A DNA stretch of 64,000 nucleotides. It comes from Protula sp. h YS-2021 (taxonomy: Eukaryota; Annelida; Polychaeta; Sabellida; Serpulidae). The position numbers were made by a program, and so were the translations under genes. Below, in pieces: positions 38,592 through 49,346 of the stretch; the first letter of the stretch is position 1; every line of letters starts with the position of its first letter. Location of the stretch: NCBI GenBank assembly GCA_949752745.1, contig OX457026.1, forward strand, positions 77,611,275 to 77,675,274, given 5' to 3'. The notes below the pieces were generated by a model, which worked only from the letters and a program-made list of their open reading frames with translations, was not told the origin of the DNA and ran no database searches.

Positions 38592-39785
38592 TTGCTGGCG
38601 GAAAATCTTTTTTTACCCCCAAAATTTAGCAGATCACGTGACCGAATTTGGCCAAAATGGCCTAAAGGCACATCTACAAGTCGAGACTTTTCAATTGAGT
38701 CCAACATCAAGTCTCTAGGCCTCTGCGTTCTCGAGATATCGCCTGTACAAACACAAGTCGATTTTTTGCGTTTTTGGCCAATTTGGCCAAGATCACGTGA
38801 TCGAATTTGGCCAAAATGGCCAAAAGGCACATCTACAAGTCGAGACCTTTCAAATGAGCCCAACATCAAGTCTCTAGGCCTCTGCGTTTACGAGATATCG
38901 TCTGTACAAACACAAGTCGATTTTTTGCGTTTTTGGCCAATTTGGCCAAGATCACGTGATCGACTTTGGCCAAAATGGCCAAAAGGCACATTTACAAGTC
39001 GAGACCTTTCAAATGAGCCCAACATCAAGTCTCTAGGCCTCTGCGTTCTCGAGATATCGTCTCTACAAACACAAGTCGATTTTTTGCGTTTTTGGCCAAT
39101 TTGGCCAAGATCACGTGATCGAATTTGGCCAAAATGGCCAAAAGGCACATTTACAAGTCGAGATCTTTCAAATGAGCCTAACATGAAGTCTCTAGGCCTC
39201 TGCGTTCTCGAGATAGCGCCTTTACAAACACAAGTCGATTTTTTGCGTTTTTGGCCAATTTGGTCAAGACAACGTGATCGAATTCGGCCAAAATGGCCAA
39301 AAGGCACATTTACAAGTCGAGACCTTTCAAATGAGCCTAACATCAAGTCTCTAGGCCTCTGCGTTCTCGAGATATCGCCTGTACAAACACAAGTCGATTT
39401 TTGCGTTTTTTGGCCCATTTGGCCAAGATCACGTGATCAAATTCGGCCAAAATGGCCAAAAGGCACATCTACAAGTCGACACCTTTCAAATGAGCCCAAC
39501 ATCAAGTCTCTAGGCCTCTGCGTTTACGAGATATCGCCTGTACAAACACAAGTCGATTTTTTGCGTTTTTGGCCAATTTGGCCAAGATCACGTGATCGAA
39601 TTTGGCCAAAATGGCCAAAAGGCACATCTACAAGTCGAGACCTTTAAAATTAGCCCAACATCAAGTCTCTAGGCCTCTGCGTTCTCGAGATATCGCTTGT
39701 ACAAAAAAGCGATGACGGACAGACGGACAGACAGACACCCCAAGTCTATAGGCCCCCAACCCTGTAGGGTTGGGGCCTAATAACT
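38592..39785 (+). repeat. Tandem-core repeat element, 159-bp unit, seven copies, with 3' hairpin
   Basis: The palindrome GATCACGTGATC or a variant recurs at about 38632, 38791, 38950, 39109, 39268, 39427 and 39586, a strict 159-bp period. Each unit also carries TTGGCCAATTTGGCCAA and GCGTTCTCGAGATATCG. The array is followed by GACGGACAGACGGACAGAC, a strong hairpin (GGCCCCCAACCC / GGGTTGGGGCC) and CTAATAA. Because 159 is divisible by 3, both strands show long open frames (351 codons on plus), which I read as artefacts. An inverted three-unit relative lies at 62204-62720. It is pearl/HINE-like by architecture; the class is inferred. Confidence 0.75.
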
Positions 39786-40189
39786 GATCTTAATTAGTGG
39801 GATGCCACAAACTTATTTAAATTTCCAAGTCATATAGTTTTTTTCATATATTATTAGAATCATCCTATATCATCATATTATCAGGATCATTAGGATTATT
39901 AGTGAGATGTGGCTTATAATTTAAAACAAACAAGCAACGACACCCCATCTTCTATCATATCTTTATTCGTTCAACCCAGCATGTTGCAATTGAAAGGTCA
40001 AAATTTTCGGTAAATTTCCCCACATGCCCCCTATCAGTTAAACACGGCCATCAATAGTCAATCAAGAGCTGATATTTTCCAAGTCCAATTCGTGCATGTT
40101 CCTTGGACGAACCTGGCGAATTGGCGTATTGAAGTTATTGTGGTCCGTGCATACATCATTTTATCGCTAACTACGAGTACTCGTATAAA

Positions 40190-41110
40190 CCAATTCGCAC
40201 TTTGCAGAAAAGTTTTTGTGTTTCGGCTGAATTCAGGTGGAATAAGGATATAAAGAAATGATAGGAAAAAAACGGCAAAAATCAACAAAGTTAAATTTTG
40301 CCCGAAATATATTCACATGTTGGTTATTGAAGGGACTGAATAATATGTTGAACAGTCCTAGATGACACTTGTGATCTTCCTATGACAGCAAGAGCCATAG
40401 TTCCTACAATAGGAAATGTCATTTATGTCAATTTTCAAATCTCGGCGCAAGACTGGGGCCAACGGCGTTATTTTAGAAAGAGTGCAACACATAAATGGCC
40501 CAATTATAAATTATGGCGCACAAGTTTTATGGTCCGATAACAATTTTTTACTGAGAAAAATATGTGTTTTCTTGAGATCAGGATGTCGAATCCCTCATTA
40601 TCGCCCACAACAACAGTGAATCCAAAGCTGCAAAACCACGCTTTACTCTAGTTTGGGAGTTTCGCCGAGGTCAAAAATAATGCGCCAGGGTACTTCTCAG
40701 TGTGTTTTTAAAGAAAAAGCCTGCAAGTTCGAGCCTCGGTGTCCTTGAACGCGCGCCGAAAGATCCAGAGCCTCGAAAATTGAGATCAACGGCCATTTCT
40801 ATTGAAGGAACTGTGACCCTTTCTGTCCTAGGAAGATAGAAAGGGTCCGCTGGGACTATATGTTAAATAGTTTTTAAAAGATCATATGATGGCTTTATAA
40901 ATTTGAAAGTGTGTATGTTGAAAGAAAATTAGACTTTTGATGTTTTTCCCTTATCATTTCTTTATAATTTATCCCCCAACATTTTCAGTCGAAAAATCCC
41001 AAAGTGCGAATTGGCTTATACTTCAGTACCTATCACATACTTTCTCTTCAAACTCAAAACACTTACTACTAATTGAAAAACCAATTCCTCAATTCCATTT
41101 TCAATTTGTT
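40190..41110. repeat. Dispersed repeat, left copy (inverted relative to copies at 60.6-63.3 kb)
   Basis: Several blocks match, in reverse complement, sequence on the other side of the Polinton: 40497-40715 with 62728-62940, 40304-40343 with 61366-61403, and 40858-40975 with 60740-60845. The segment 40200-40300 (TTCGGCTGAATTCAG, ATAAGGATATA) also resembles 63100-63260. No protein is recognisable. Block order is shuffled, so this is a mosaic of a mobile family rather than one simple inverted repeat. Confidence 0.65.
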
Positions 41111-42167
41111 CCTTGGACATTATGAACCATTTAATTCAAATCCTAAACCTTAAAAAATGAGTTTAAAAAAAAAAACAAACACTTAGAGCGATATAAGCGG
41201 ATCTAAATAAAGGGTGCATTTCATTATTGACAGTGGAGTTTGGAGAAAGAGCATCCTGCCTCATATGTGGTGTAAATTATATGTGTTAAAAAAAAAATGG
41301 ACCATCTCTGAAAATTGTTAGTAATATCATAGGCATCTACTTTTGCGGGTGGTCATTTCCCTTTGTTATCTTTTACTATTACAAAGCTAAGATACCTTTT
41401 AATTGTTGTAGGCTTTTAGTTTTCACGAAAACCTCAGCGATGCTTTATATACTACACACGCAGTTTATGCCACGGTTCATCTTCTTACCCCCTCCACTTC
41501 ACAATTTCGTTCCCCTATTAGAAATTATTCAAACCTTTTCCCAACGACAGAAAGCTATTTTTCCAGCAAGGCATCTAAAACACTAAATTAATTACCTGCC
41601 CAACCCAATATTTTACCTGCACGGGTAGAATGAGCGGCCGCTGATATAAAGCTTAGAAAACAAGAATAACTTCACTCTGTGGTAAAAAAAGTTTTACTTT
41701 AAAACTGGTTACATGCTCCACTGCTTCTACAGAGCAATCAAAAGCATATTAACTTCATATCTTTTTAAACAATTTAACGGATGCTGTTTGCAGTCTGTGG
41801 AGGGGCATAGATGTCTAAAGAACAAGTTTTTCTGTAACTTGTAGAATTATTTGTAACATACAGTTGCACTGAGTCGTTAATTCTTTAGCGAATTTTCCTA
41901 AATATGACAATACCAGCATTTTAAAAAGTGTAAGAATGTATTATAGCCGGATAATAATTATCAATCCTCCAAAAAAGCATTATTGAAAATTGCACATTTA
42001 TCTTTACGAATTTTGTGCCATATTTTTTCATGTGATTTAGCTCTTTTTATATATTTAGGAACATTTGAGCTAGCGCTCTTTTTCCTTACAATTACCCGTT
42101 TCCTAGTTACAGAATTATACTTGGAAAACAAACTTCCCTGCCCCCTCTTTCTAAAGATTTGCTCGTG
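41111..42167. other. Spacer, nothing supported
   Basis: AT-rich sequence with short open frames only. I saw no splice-flanked segment resembling the missing MED23 first exon and no RNA gene. Confidence 0.4.
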
Positions 42168-42236
42168 CTAGGTGACGTTCCACAAAGCTCCATTCTGGGC
42201 CCCAAACTATCTATATTATTTATTGATGAAGGTCCA
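42168..42236 (+). pseudogene. Fragment of a LINE-type reverse transcriptase
   Basis: The translation contains GDVPQSSILGP followed by a hydrophobic stretch and FIDE. This resembles the (G)VPQGSILGPLLF...YINDL block of non-LTR retrotransposon reverse transcriptases. It is about 23 codons long, and neither side continues a recognisable domain, so it is at most a degraded scrap. A chance match cannot be excluded. Confidence 0.4.
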
Positions 42237-43447
42237 TAGGTCTTAAATGCTTATATCAATGCAACATTTTCCAAGTATCAACTTTAAGGCTACGTGAAAT
42301 GGCTGTGGGAACCAATTTACTTTTTACTCCGCAGACCCACTGGGGATTCATCGAAAACAGTACTTTTTTTAAATATGTTCAACATCCAACCTCTACTACG
42401 GTTCGGTCTGATATGTACGGTACCTTTTTTACTCCCCAGACCCACTTGGAATTCAGTGAAAATAATACTCATGAAAGAGTAATGTTGTGTTTATAACATT
42501 TTTTTTTTTTTTTTTTTTTTTTGTTTTTTGTTTTTTGTTTTTTTTTGTTTTTTTTGTTTGTTTTTTTTTTTGAACTCCAGAAATTGTCGTTGAGACATTC
42601 TGAGACCATTGTTAATATTTTTGGGATTCTGAATGTCTTAAGACATTCTGAAACGTCTTAGGAGAAAAGCTTGAGACATTTAAGATTGTCGTAAAAGCCG
42701 TAATTGGGCCCTTAATTCGAAATGACGACAAACAACATAAATTGGTTCCCACAAGCCACTCTAGAGCACAGTAGCTTTGGTATCGGGTACTTTTTACGAC
42801 ACCTACGAACTATATCAGGTGGTGGATTTCAGTTGCAGATAATGGAACAAAACACAAAGAACTAGAAAGAAAATTTAAACAGATGAAAAGAATGCGTTAT
42901 GTTTGTTATACATTGTTTATTAAAAGCACTGACATTTTGGAAATACTGTAATATTGCATAAAATCCTGTATTATCGACGACGTCTCTGAGAGGTCATCTG
43001 TTTATAACAACGGTATTATAGCCTGGGACAGTATTATCGCCTGCATAAAAAACAAAGACCTCGCCTTCTTGAAACGGGTCTTGATAGACTTTTTCACAAA
43101 CTGTTAAGGTTACAATTAAATTCTTTTTGATTGAAAAATAAAACACAATTTTTATGTTCACTTTTCCACTGATGACAGTCGGCACTGAGGCCGACAAGTT
43201 ACGGAACACAAAGTTTTTTGGGGGGTATGGTCTAAAGGTGAAGAACTCATGGATTACTCGAAACCGGTCGTTTATTAACGACGTTTGCCTGTCTACAAAC
43301 AACAATAATGCTTTTAAATAACAGATTGCAGTGTATCCCGATTAGATTTTATAAAGTTTTTCATTGCAATAAAACACATTTATCATGGTACTTTAAATGT
43401 AATCACAATGTTGTGTTGGTTCTACGTAAAGCTTCGTTATTGTCATC
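42237..43447. other. Spacer left of the Polinton with a long T-rich tract
   Basis: A poly-T/T5G tract runs from about 42501 to 42572. A 103-codon minus-strand frame at 42994-43305 has no recognisable motif. A short inverted similarity (ATTGGTTCCCACA around 42740 against TGGGAACCAATTTAC around 42306) is present. Nothing else is supported. Confidence 0.4.
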
Positions 43448-43453
43448 AACAGC
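43448..43453. repeat. Left target-site duplication of the Polinton (AACAGC)
   Basis: The hexamer AACAGC directly precedes the left terminal inverted repeat and recurs directly after the right one at 60221-60226. Six base pairs is the duplication length made by Polinton integrases. Confidence 0.9.
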
Positions 43454-43916
43454 AGTAGTAGGAAAAGGAGAGTTTTGCGCCACTTGATGACGTCATACTG
43501 TCTGGACCGGAAGTGACGTCATAGCGTCTGGACCGGAAGTGTTGTCTGGACCGGAAGTGTTGTCTGGACCGGAAGTGACGTCATGATAGCGTTAGGATAG
43601 GCGCGGCCATCCATGACGTCATTATGAGGTCATAATGAGGTCATAATGTGGTCATAATGTGGTCATACTGAGGTCATAATGAGGTCATAATGAGGTCATA
43701 ATGACGTCATGCTGTGTGGCGGCTTCCTAGGGTTTCAGTCGATGATCGTCGAAGTCAATGAAGTCAAGGTTTCATTTCCGAAGTCAATCGGCATCAGACC
43801 CTAAAAAGTGATGACCTCCCCCCCCCCCCTCGAAATTGTGATTTTTGCATATTTATCCGTTTCAGACGATTCTGAACATTTTTCATTTTTTGGGTCGACC
43901 GACCCCCCCCCCCCCT
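43454..43916 (+). repeat. Left terminal inverted repeat (about 460 bp), rich in transcription-factor-like sites
   Basis: It matches the reverse complement of about 59730-60220 from AGTAGGAAAAGG inward to GGGTCGACCGACC. It holds five TGACGTCA palindromes (CRE consensus), four ACCGGAAGTG (ETS consensus), two of which run directly into a CRE, and seven GGTCATAATG-type 11-bp repeats in which AGGTCA half sites are spaced by 5 bp. A C-run divides the inner part. Confidence 0.92.
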
Positions 43917-44054
43917 AAGCGGCAGTCGGGACTGACCCCCCCCCCCCCTAGGCGGCAGTCGGGACTGACCCCCCTCCTCAGGACATACTTTGGACCGACC
44001 CCCCCCCTAGGCGAGCAACATTCTGTCAAGTCAGCTTCAGTTCCATCAGAGGGG

Positions 44055-44064
44055 TATATAAGGG
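44055..44064 (+). promoter_or_regulatory. TATA box of a distal left-arm promoter
   Basis: TATATAAGGG lies 139 bp inside the left terminal repeat. It is followed by two near-identical splice-donor segments (ATTTCG/GTAAGTG at 44088-44100 and 44156-44168) and no long open frame. The form matches the TATA box at 48921 and resembles those at 45180, 58702 and 59165. Confidence 0.6.
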
Positions 44065-44136
44065 ATGAGCATACAGCAGTGACAGTCATTTCGGTAAGTG
44101 GAGCAAGGAAGCAATTGAATCACATCAGATCCAGGG

Positions 44137-44161
44137 ATGGCATCCAGTGACAACTATTTCG
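44137..44161 (+). other. Possible short first coding exon of the polymerase gene
   Basis: An ATG at 44137 opens eight codons and one extra base before a consensus donor (G/GTAAGT). The acceptor TTCATTTCAG ending at 45220 would join it in frame with the polymerase frame that has its own ATG at 45247. Splicing would remove the GTAAACA array. This is a prediction from splice signals and phase only. Confidence 0.35.
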
Positions 44162-44185
44162 GTAAGTGTTTATTGAAACTTTATA

Positions 44186-44735
44186 AATAAAAAGTGAACT
44201 TTGTAAACAAACTTTGTAAACAAACTTTGTAAACAAACTTTAGTTATTTGCATAATTGAAACTTTGTAAACAAAATTTGTAAACAAACTTTGTAGAAAAA
44301 CTGTGTAAACAAACTTTATAAATAAAATTTGTAAACAAACTTTGTAAACAAACTTTATAAACAAAATTTGTAAACAAACTTTGTAAACAAACTTTGTAAA
44401 CAAACTTTATAAACAAAATTTGTAAACAAACTTTGTAAACAAACTTTGTAAACAAACTTTGTAAACAAAATTTGTAAACAAACTTTATAAACAAAATTTG
44501 TAAACAAACTTTGTAAACAAACTTTGTAAACAAACTTTGTAAACAAACTTTATAAACAAAATTTGTAAACAAACTTTATAAACAAACTTTATAAACAAAA
44601 TTTGTAAGCAAACTTTGTAAACAAACTTGACTTATTTACATAATTGAAACTTTGTAAACAAACTTTGTTAGCAAAATTTGTAAACAAACTTTGTAAACAA
44701 ACTTTGGTTATTTGCTTAATTGAAACTTTGTAAAA
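44186..44735. repeat. Array of AAACTTTGTAAACA-type repeats (about 550 bp)
   Basis: Units of about 13 bp read (A/T)TTGTAAACAAACTT. I count about 25 exact GTAAACA heptamers and about six ATAAACA. GTAAACA is the forkhead (FOX) recognition core. The minus-strand frames full of FTKFVYKVCLQ text arise from this repeat and are not genes. A cousin repeat (GTTTGTAAATAGTGTAAATAG) occurs at 50380-50510 at the end of the same arm. Confidence 0.85.
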
Positions 44736-45014
44736 CAATACCTTTCGTTATACTTGGTTGATTTATATGAAAATTTCACCATTTGATTCAGTTTTATGTA
44801 AAGTTTTGTTATAAAGTAGTCATAGGCTATTTGCGCAGCTGGCTGTATGCATTTTTACCGCCATTTGAACTTAAAATTGTGATAACTTTCGTTATAGTTG
44901 ACTGAAAATTTCACCATTACAGTGCTTCTTCGCGGATGAATACCATTTGGCAGACCATTTAACTTCACCGCTAGATGTCTCTGCTGTGCAGCAGTACAAC
45001 TGTAAGTGAAACAT

Positions 45015-45188
45015 TCATATACACAAGTAAAATTCTGCTGAGTCAGCATTTTTGAGCAATTTTTGAACAAGTTACACACCATATTTTGATTACATGGAAG
45101 TAGCATAAAAGCATGAGTGAAACATGTCAACTAGTCAACTAGTGATACATTCTGCTGAGTTAACACACCATTGAAGTGGTATAAAAGG
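45015..45188 (+). promoter_or_regulatory. Proximal polymerase promoter module
   Basis: The stretch contains TTCTGCTGAGTCAGCA, TTACACACCATATTTTGATT, a second TCTGCTGAGT (45151-45160) and TATAAAAGGAAGAGTGA starting at 45180. The same elements in the same order, inverted, lie upstream of the rightmost minus-strand gene (59165-59372). The ATG at 45247 is 67 bp past the TATA box. Confidence 0.7.
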
Positions 45189-45246
45189 AAGAGTGAAACG
45201 TATATTTTACTTCATTTCAGTTCTAGCAACAGCAACAGCAACAACG

Positions 45247-48200
45247 ATGGCAACAGTCTACTGTCATGAATGCGATGTGACATTTCCATCTCTGGAATTG
45301 TTCGTGACACACACATGCAAACCAGCTAGGATGAAACGTGCTCATGAAGAGCTTGTTGAGCAGATTGAAGCCAAGAGACAAAAGACGTTACAAGATGGTG
45401 TTGACAGACCTGATCCAGTCCTCTGCTGTAAATGCGCCAAGATATTTTCATCTTTGGATGCATTTGAGACACATGCATGTGTTGAGATGGAAAATGTGTT
45501 TCATGAAGAACAAAGAAAGAAAGAGACAGGACAAGTAGGCAGAGGCAGAAGAGTGAGTCTTGGTGAAAACGCGCAGGAAAGACGGTTTGAGCCTGAAGAT
45601 GGATCAGATTTGCTACTTGAAATGCGACAACAAGAGAACCGGATTAAGAGACATTTGCTAGAAACATTTAACCGTGGCATGAAATGGTACATTGTGGTAC
45701 ATGCACGCTTCAAGAAAATGACACCAAATGCTGAAGGCGTGATGGTAGAACAGGTGGATAATGCCTTCATCAGTAGTCCGACATATGCAGCATACAATCC
45801 AACAGATATTGAGAAGGACTTGCCAGAAGCCTATAAAGAATTGTTTACCAGGTTTGATGAACATGAGCGACAAGGTTCTGGCTGGGTGTTGGATAACATA
45901 TTATTCATTGAAGTGCATACAGCGACGTCAGCGCCACTGGAAGCAAGCAGTTTTATCCCACTACCGAAGAAAGTAAAGAATACATTAAGTGTGTTAAACA
46001 TTCAGAATAAAGACAACAAGTGCTTCTTATGGTCTGTATTGGCTCACTTTCACCCTCAAGATCGTCATCAACACCCATATCGCGTGAGTCATTACACACC
46101 ATTTGAGAACTAATTGAAGGTGGAAGGCATGACATTTCCAACACCGATTACAGACATTCCAAAGTTTGAAAAGGAGAATGATATGTCCATTAACGTGTTT
46201 GGATATGAGCATGATGTCGTTGTTCCCATACAACTAAGTCAAAACACCAGCGCCAGAGAAATCAACTTGCTTTTGATTAGCAATGACAAGACAAGACATT
46301 ATTGCCTCATCAAGAATTTCAGCAGACTGATGGCTTATCGATCAAAGCATAATGGTGTAGCTTTTTATTGTTTCAACTGTCTTCACGGGTTTAGGCGACA
46401 AGATCTGTTAGACAAGCATCGTGAAGTGTGTGGCAAGCATGGCGCACAACGTTTATCATTCCCCAAGGAACCCTTCATCAAGTTCAAGAATGTAGCCAAA
46501 CAACAGCGAGCGCCCTTTGTCATTTATGCAGACTTTGAATGTTTCACGAAAAAGCATGAAGGAGACAAGTATCAGCATCATCGTCCAAACAGCTTCGCCT
46601 ATGTGGTTGTGAGCCAGTATGATACACGTGCACCAGTCGTGTATCGAGGAGATAATGCTGTGAAAGTCTTTTTAGACCATATGGTGAATGAGCGTGATCG
46701 TATTGTGCATGGTTTACATCAGAAAAAGAAAATGGTGATGACTCATGAAGATGAAGAGCATTATAAGAACGCCACAGATTGTTACATTTGTCATGAGCCT
46801 CTAAGAGCAGATCATGTGAGAGATCATGACCATATCAATGGTAAATACCGCGGAGCTGCACATAGTCAATGCAATTTACAATTTCGACTTCGAAAGGATA
46901 AGCAGGATGTTGAAGATTCTTTCATCATTCCTGTGTTTTTCCACAATTTACGAGGCTATGACAGCCATTTGATCATGGAAGAAATTGGAAAGTTCAAAAA
47001 TGAGACGATTACGGTCATTCCCAACACCGTTGAGAAATATATTGCATTCACCATGAGCAATCTGAAATTTACAGACAGCTTTCAGTTCATGAGTACTTCT
47101 CTACAGAAGTTGGTCTCCAACCTGGCGGCAGAAGGGAAAGACAACTTTTATAACATGATGTCACACATTCACGATAGCGACCAACAAGATTTACTGTTGA
47201 GAAAGGGAGTGTACCCTTATGATTACGTGGACGAGCCATCCAAGTTTGCTGAAACACAACTACCGTCCAAGGACAAGTTTTACAGTCTGCTCAGTGAAGA
47301 AGACATTAGCGATGAGGATTATGCGCATGCGCAGAAGGTGTGGGAGACATTCCACTGTACTACATTTTATGAATACCATGACTTGTACCTGAAATCAGAT
47401 GTGTTGCTGCTGGCTGACGTGTTTGAAAACTTTCGTCACGTATGTCTCAACACGTATGAATTGGATCCTGCTCACTACTATACAGCGCCAGGACTGTCGT
47501 GGGATGCCATGTTGAAAGCGACAAAGGTGAAATTGGAATTGATCAACGACATTGACATGTACCAAATGGTTGAACAAGGTCTACGTGGAGGAATATCTGT
47601 CATCACACACAAGTATGCGAAAGCAAATAACCCCTACGTAGTAGATTCCGATCCCTTGAAACCGACCAACTACTTGACGTACCTGGATGCAAACAACTTG
47701 TATGGCTGGGCCATGTCGCAAAGCATGCCGGAAAGTGGATTTATGTGGGTGAGCGAGCCAGAATCCATTGACTTTATGGATGTGGATGAAGATGACGAGA
47801 TTGGATACATTTTAGAAGTGGATTTGGAATACCCATATGCAATCCATGATCGTCATAATCACTACCCAGTGGCTCCTGAACGCAAATGTGTGAAAGTGGG
47901 AGAATTGTCAAAACATAGTCAGAAGCTACGGAAAGATCTAAACATGAAAGGCAAACCTAGTGAAAGGCTTATTCCCAACTTGTGTGACAACAAGAAATAT
48001 GTACTTCATTATAGAAATTTACAGCAATATGTCTCACTGGGATTGAAAGTTACGAAGGTGCACCGTGCCATCATGTTTGCACAGAGCAAATGGTTGGCAA
48101 AATACATCTCCTTGAACACGGAAAAGAGAAAGTTGGCCAAGAACCCGTTTGAGAAAGACTTCTTCAAATTGATGAACAACTCTGTGTTTGGCAAAACCAT

Positions 48201-48927
48201 GGAAAATGTAAGAAAGCGCATAAATGTGGAACTTATTCACAAAGAAAAGCGGTTCAAGAAACTTGCGGCCAAACATTCCTTCCACAAATTTAGAATTTTC
48301 AACGAAGATTTGACCGCGTTACATTTGCGCAAAGTGGATCTGCTTCTGGATAAACTCATTCAAGTTGGTTTCACCATTCTCGACCTCAGCAAGGTGCTCA
48401 TGTTCCACTTTCATTACAACTACATCATGACTAAGTATCCCGACGCCAAGCTGTTGTTCAGCGACACCGACAGTCTATGTTATGACATAGAAACGGAAGA
48501 TATCTACAAAGACATGCAGGAAGATGCCGACTTGTTCGACACAAGTGACTATCCCCCAGATCATTTCCTGCATTCCAACGTGAACAAGAAAGTGCTTGGG
48601 AAAATGAAAGATGAGACGGCGGGCATTCCCATTGAAGAGTTTGTTGGACTTCGACCGAAAATGTACAGTATGATGTATGGTGGGAAAGAAAAACGTACGG
48701 CCAAAGGCATCACTCGCGCGTGTCAAAGACGTATGAAACATCACCAGTATAGAGACAGTTTGTTCAACCAAACGCAAACGATAACTACAGGGCACATCAT
48801 TCGAAGTCATGACCACCAGATCTTCTCGGAGAAGTTGAGGAAAGTGGCTCTCTCTCCTTTTGATGACAAGCGATATGTGATGAGTGATGGCTATTCCACT
48901 TTGGCGCATGGGCATTACAGTATATAA
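45247..48927 (+). pseudogene. POLB: Polinton protein-primed DNA polymerase B, interrupted by one in-frame TAA
   Basis: The gene replicates the element by protein-primed synthesis. The frame has 288 codons from the ATG at 45247, a TAA at 46111-46113, then 937 more codons in the same frame to the TAA at 48925. The N-terminal part has two zinc-finger-like segments (CHECDVTF...HTC and CCKCAKIF...HAC) and KNTLSVLNIQNKDNKCFLW, typical of this family. The C-terminal part has the exonuclease motif DFECF (about 46528), FFHNLRGYDSHL, the polymerase motifs DANNLYGWAMSQ (about 47686), KLMNNSVFGKTMENV (about 48167) and SDTDS (48460-48474), plus a CxxC HNH-like zinc motif (CYICHEPL...DHDHINGKYRG). The single stop is the only lesion seen. 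It could be a true mutation or an assembly error. I chose ATG 45247 because the upstream frame lacks an ATG unless spliced. Confidence 0.9.
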
Positions 48928-48930
48928 GGG
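48921..48930 (+). promoter_or_regulatory. TATA box overlapping the polymerase stop codon
   Basis: TATATAAGGG begins within the last codons of the polymerase; the TAA at 48925-48927 is part of the box. It lies 53 bp before the ATG of the PC4-like gene. It has the same decamer as 44055-44064. Confidence 0.65.
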
Positions 48931-48982
48931 GGAGACACTTCAACTTTAGAGTCAGTTGAGGTGTGAACACTGAAGCGTCAAC

Positions 48983-49333
48983 ATGAATCGGAAAAGATCT
49001 GCAACAACGGATATGGATACTCTTGCTGATACAGTCAAAGACATGAATGTGAAACATCCTGACAATACCATCAAGAAATTAAAAGTGGAGATAGCACCAA
49101 CACCACAGTCGTGGGATGGAATGCTTTCTCTAGGCAATGGAAAGTATATCAAGATTATGAAACAAAGTAATGAAGGTGTGATAAACATTCGCAAATACCT
49201 CAGAGATGATGGGACTGGAAAAAACCGTCCAACGAAAAAGGGTATCTTGCTGACAATACCTGAATGGAAAATGCTGAAGAAGCAGGTGAAAGAAGTGGAT
49301 AAAAGGCTTCGCAGACAAGAAGGTGACTCATAA
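48983..49333 (+). CDS. PC4/SUB1-like single-stranded-DNA-binding protein
   Basis: 116 residues. The segment from about residue 47 to 112 follows the PC4 (p15, SUB1) C-terminal domain almost position for position: LGNGKYIKI, a short loop, GVINIRKYLRDDG, a basic PTKKGI turn, then LTIPEWKMLKKQVKEVDKRL forming the final helix with the invariant W. The first 45 residues are basic and polar, like the flexible regulatory tail of PC4. Cellular PC4 binds melted DNA and acts as a transcription cofactor. A role in replication or in late transcription of the element is inference. The gene has its own TATA box and follows the polymerase by 55 bp. Confidence 0.85.
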   Translation: MNRKRSATTDMDTLADTVKDMNVKHPDNTIKKLKVEIAPTPQSWDGMLSLGNGKYIKIMKQSNEGVINIRKYLRDDGTGKNRPTKKGILLTIPEWKMLKKQVKEVDKRLRRQEGDS

Positions 49334-49346
49334 CAAGGTAACAATC

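Noticed and set aside
38592..39647. A 351-codon plus-strand frame (and a 176-codon minus-strand one) of repeated PKWPKGTSTSRDL-type text
   Set aside because: It arises because the 159-bp repeat unit is divisible by three. Both strands are open, and the unit is a known kind of non-coding tandem core.
42994..43305. 103-codon minus-strand frame left of the Polinton
   Set aside because: No recognisable domain, no supporting splice structure and outside the element; left unassigned.
44170..44572. Minus-strand frames of FTKFVYKVCLQ repeats
   Set aside because: Direct translation of the GTAAACA array; no start context, and composition is dictated by the repeat.
44186..44735. CRISPR-like array
   Set aside because: Units are short, contiguous and lack unique spacers, and the genome is eukaryotic.
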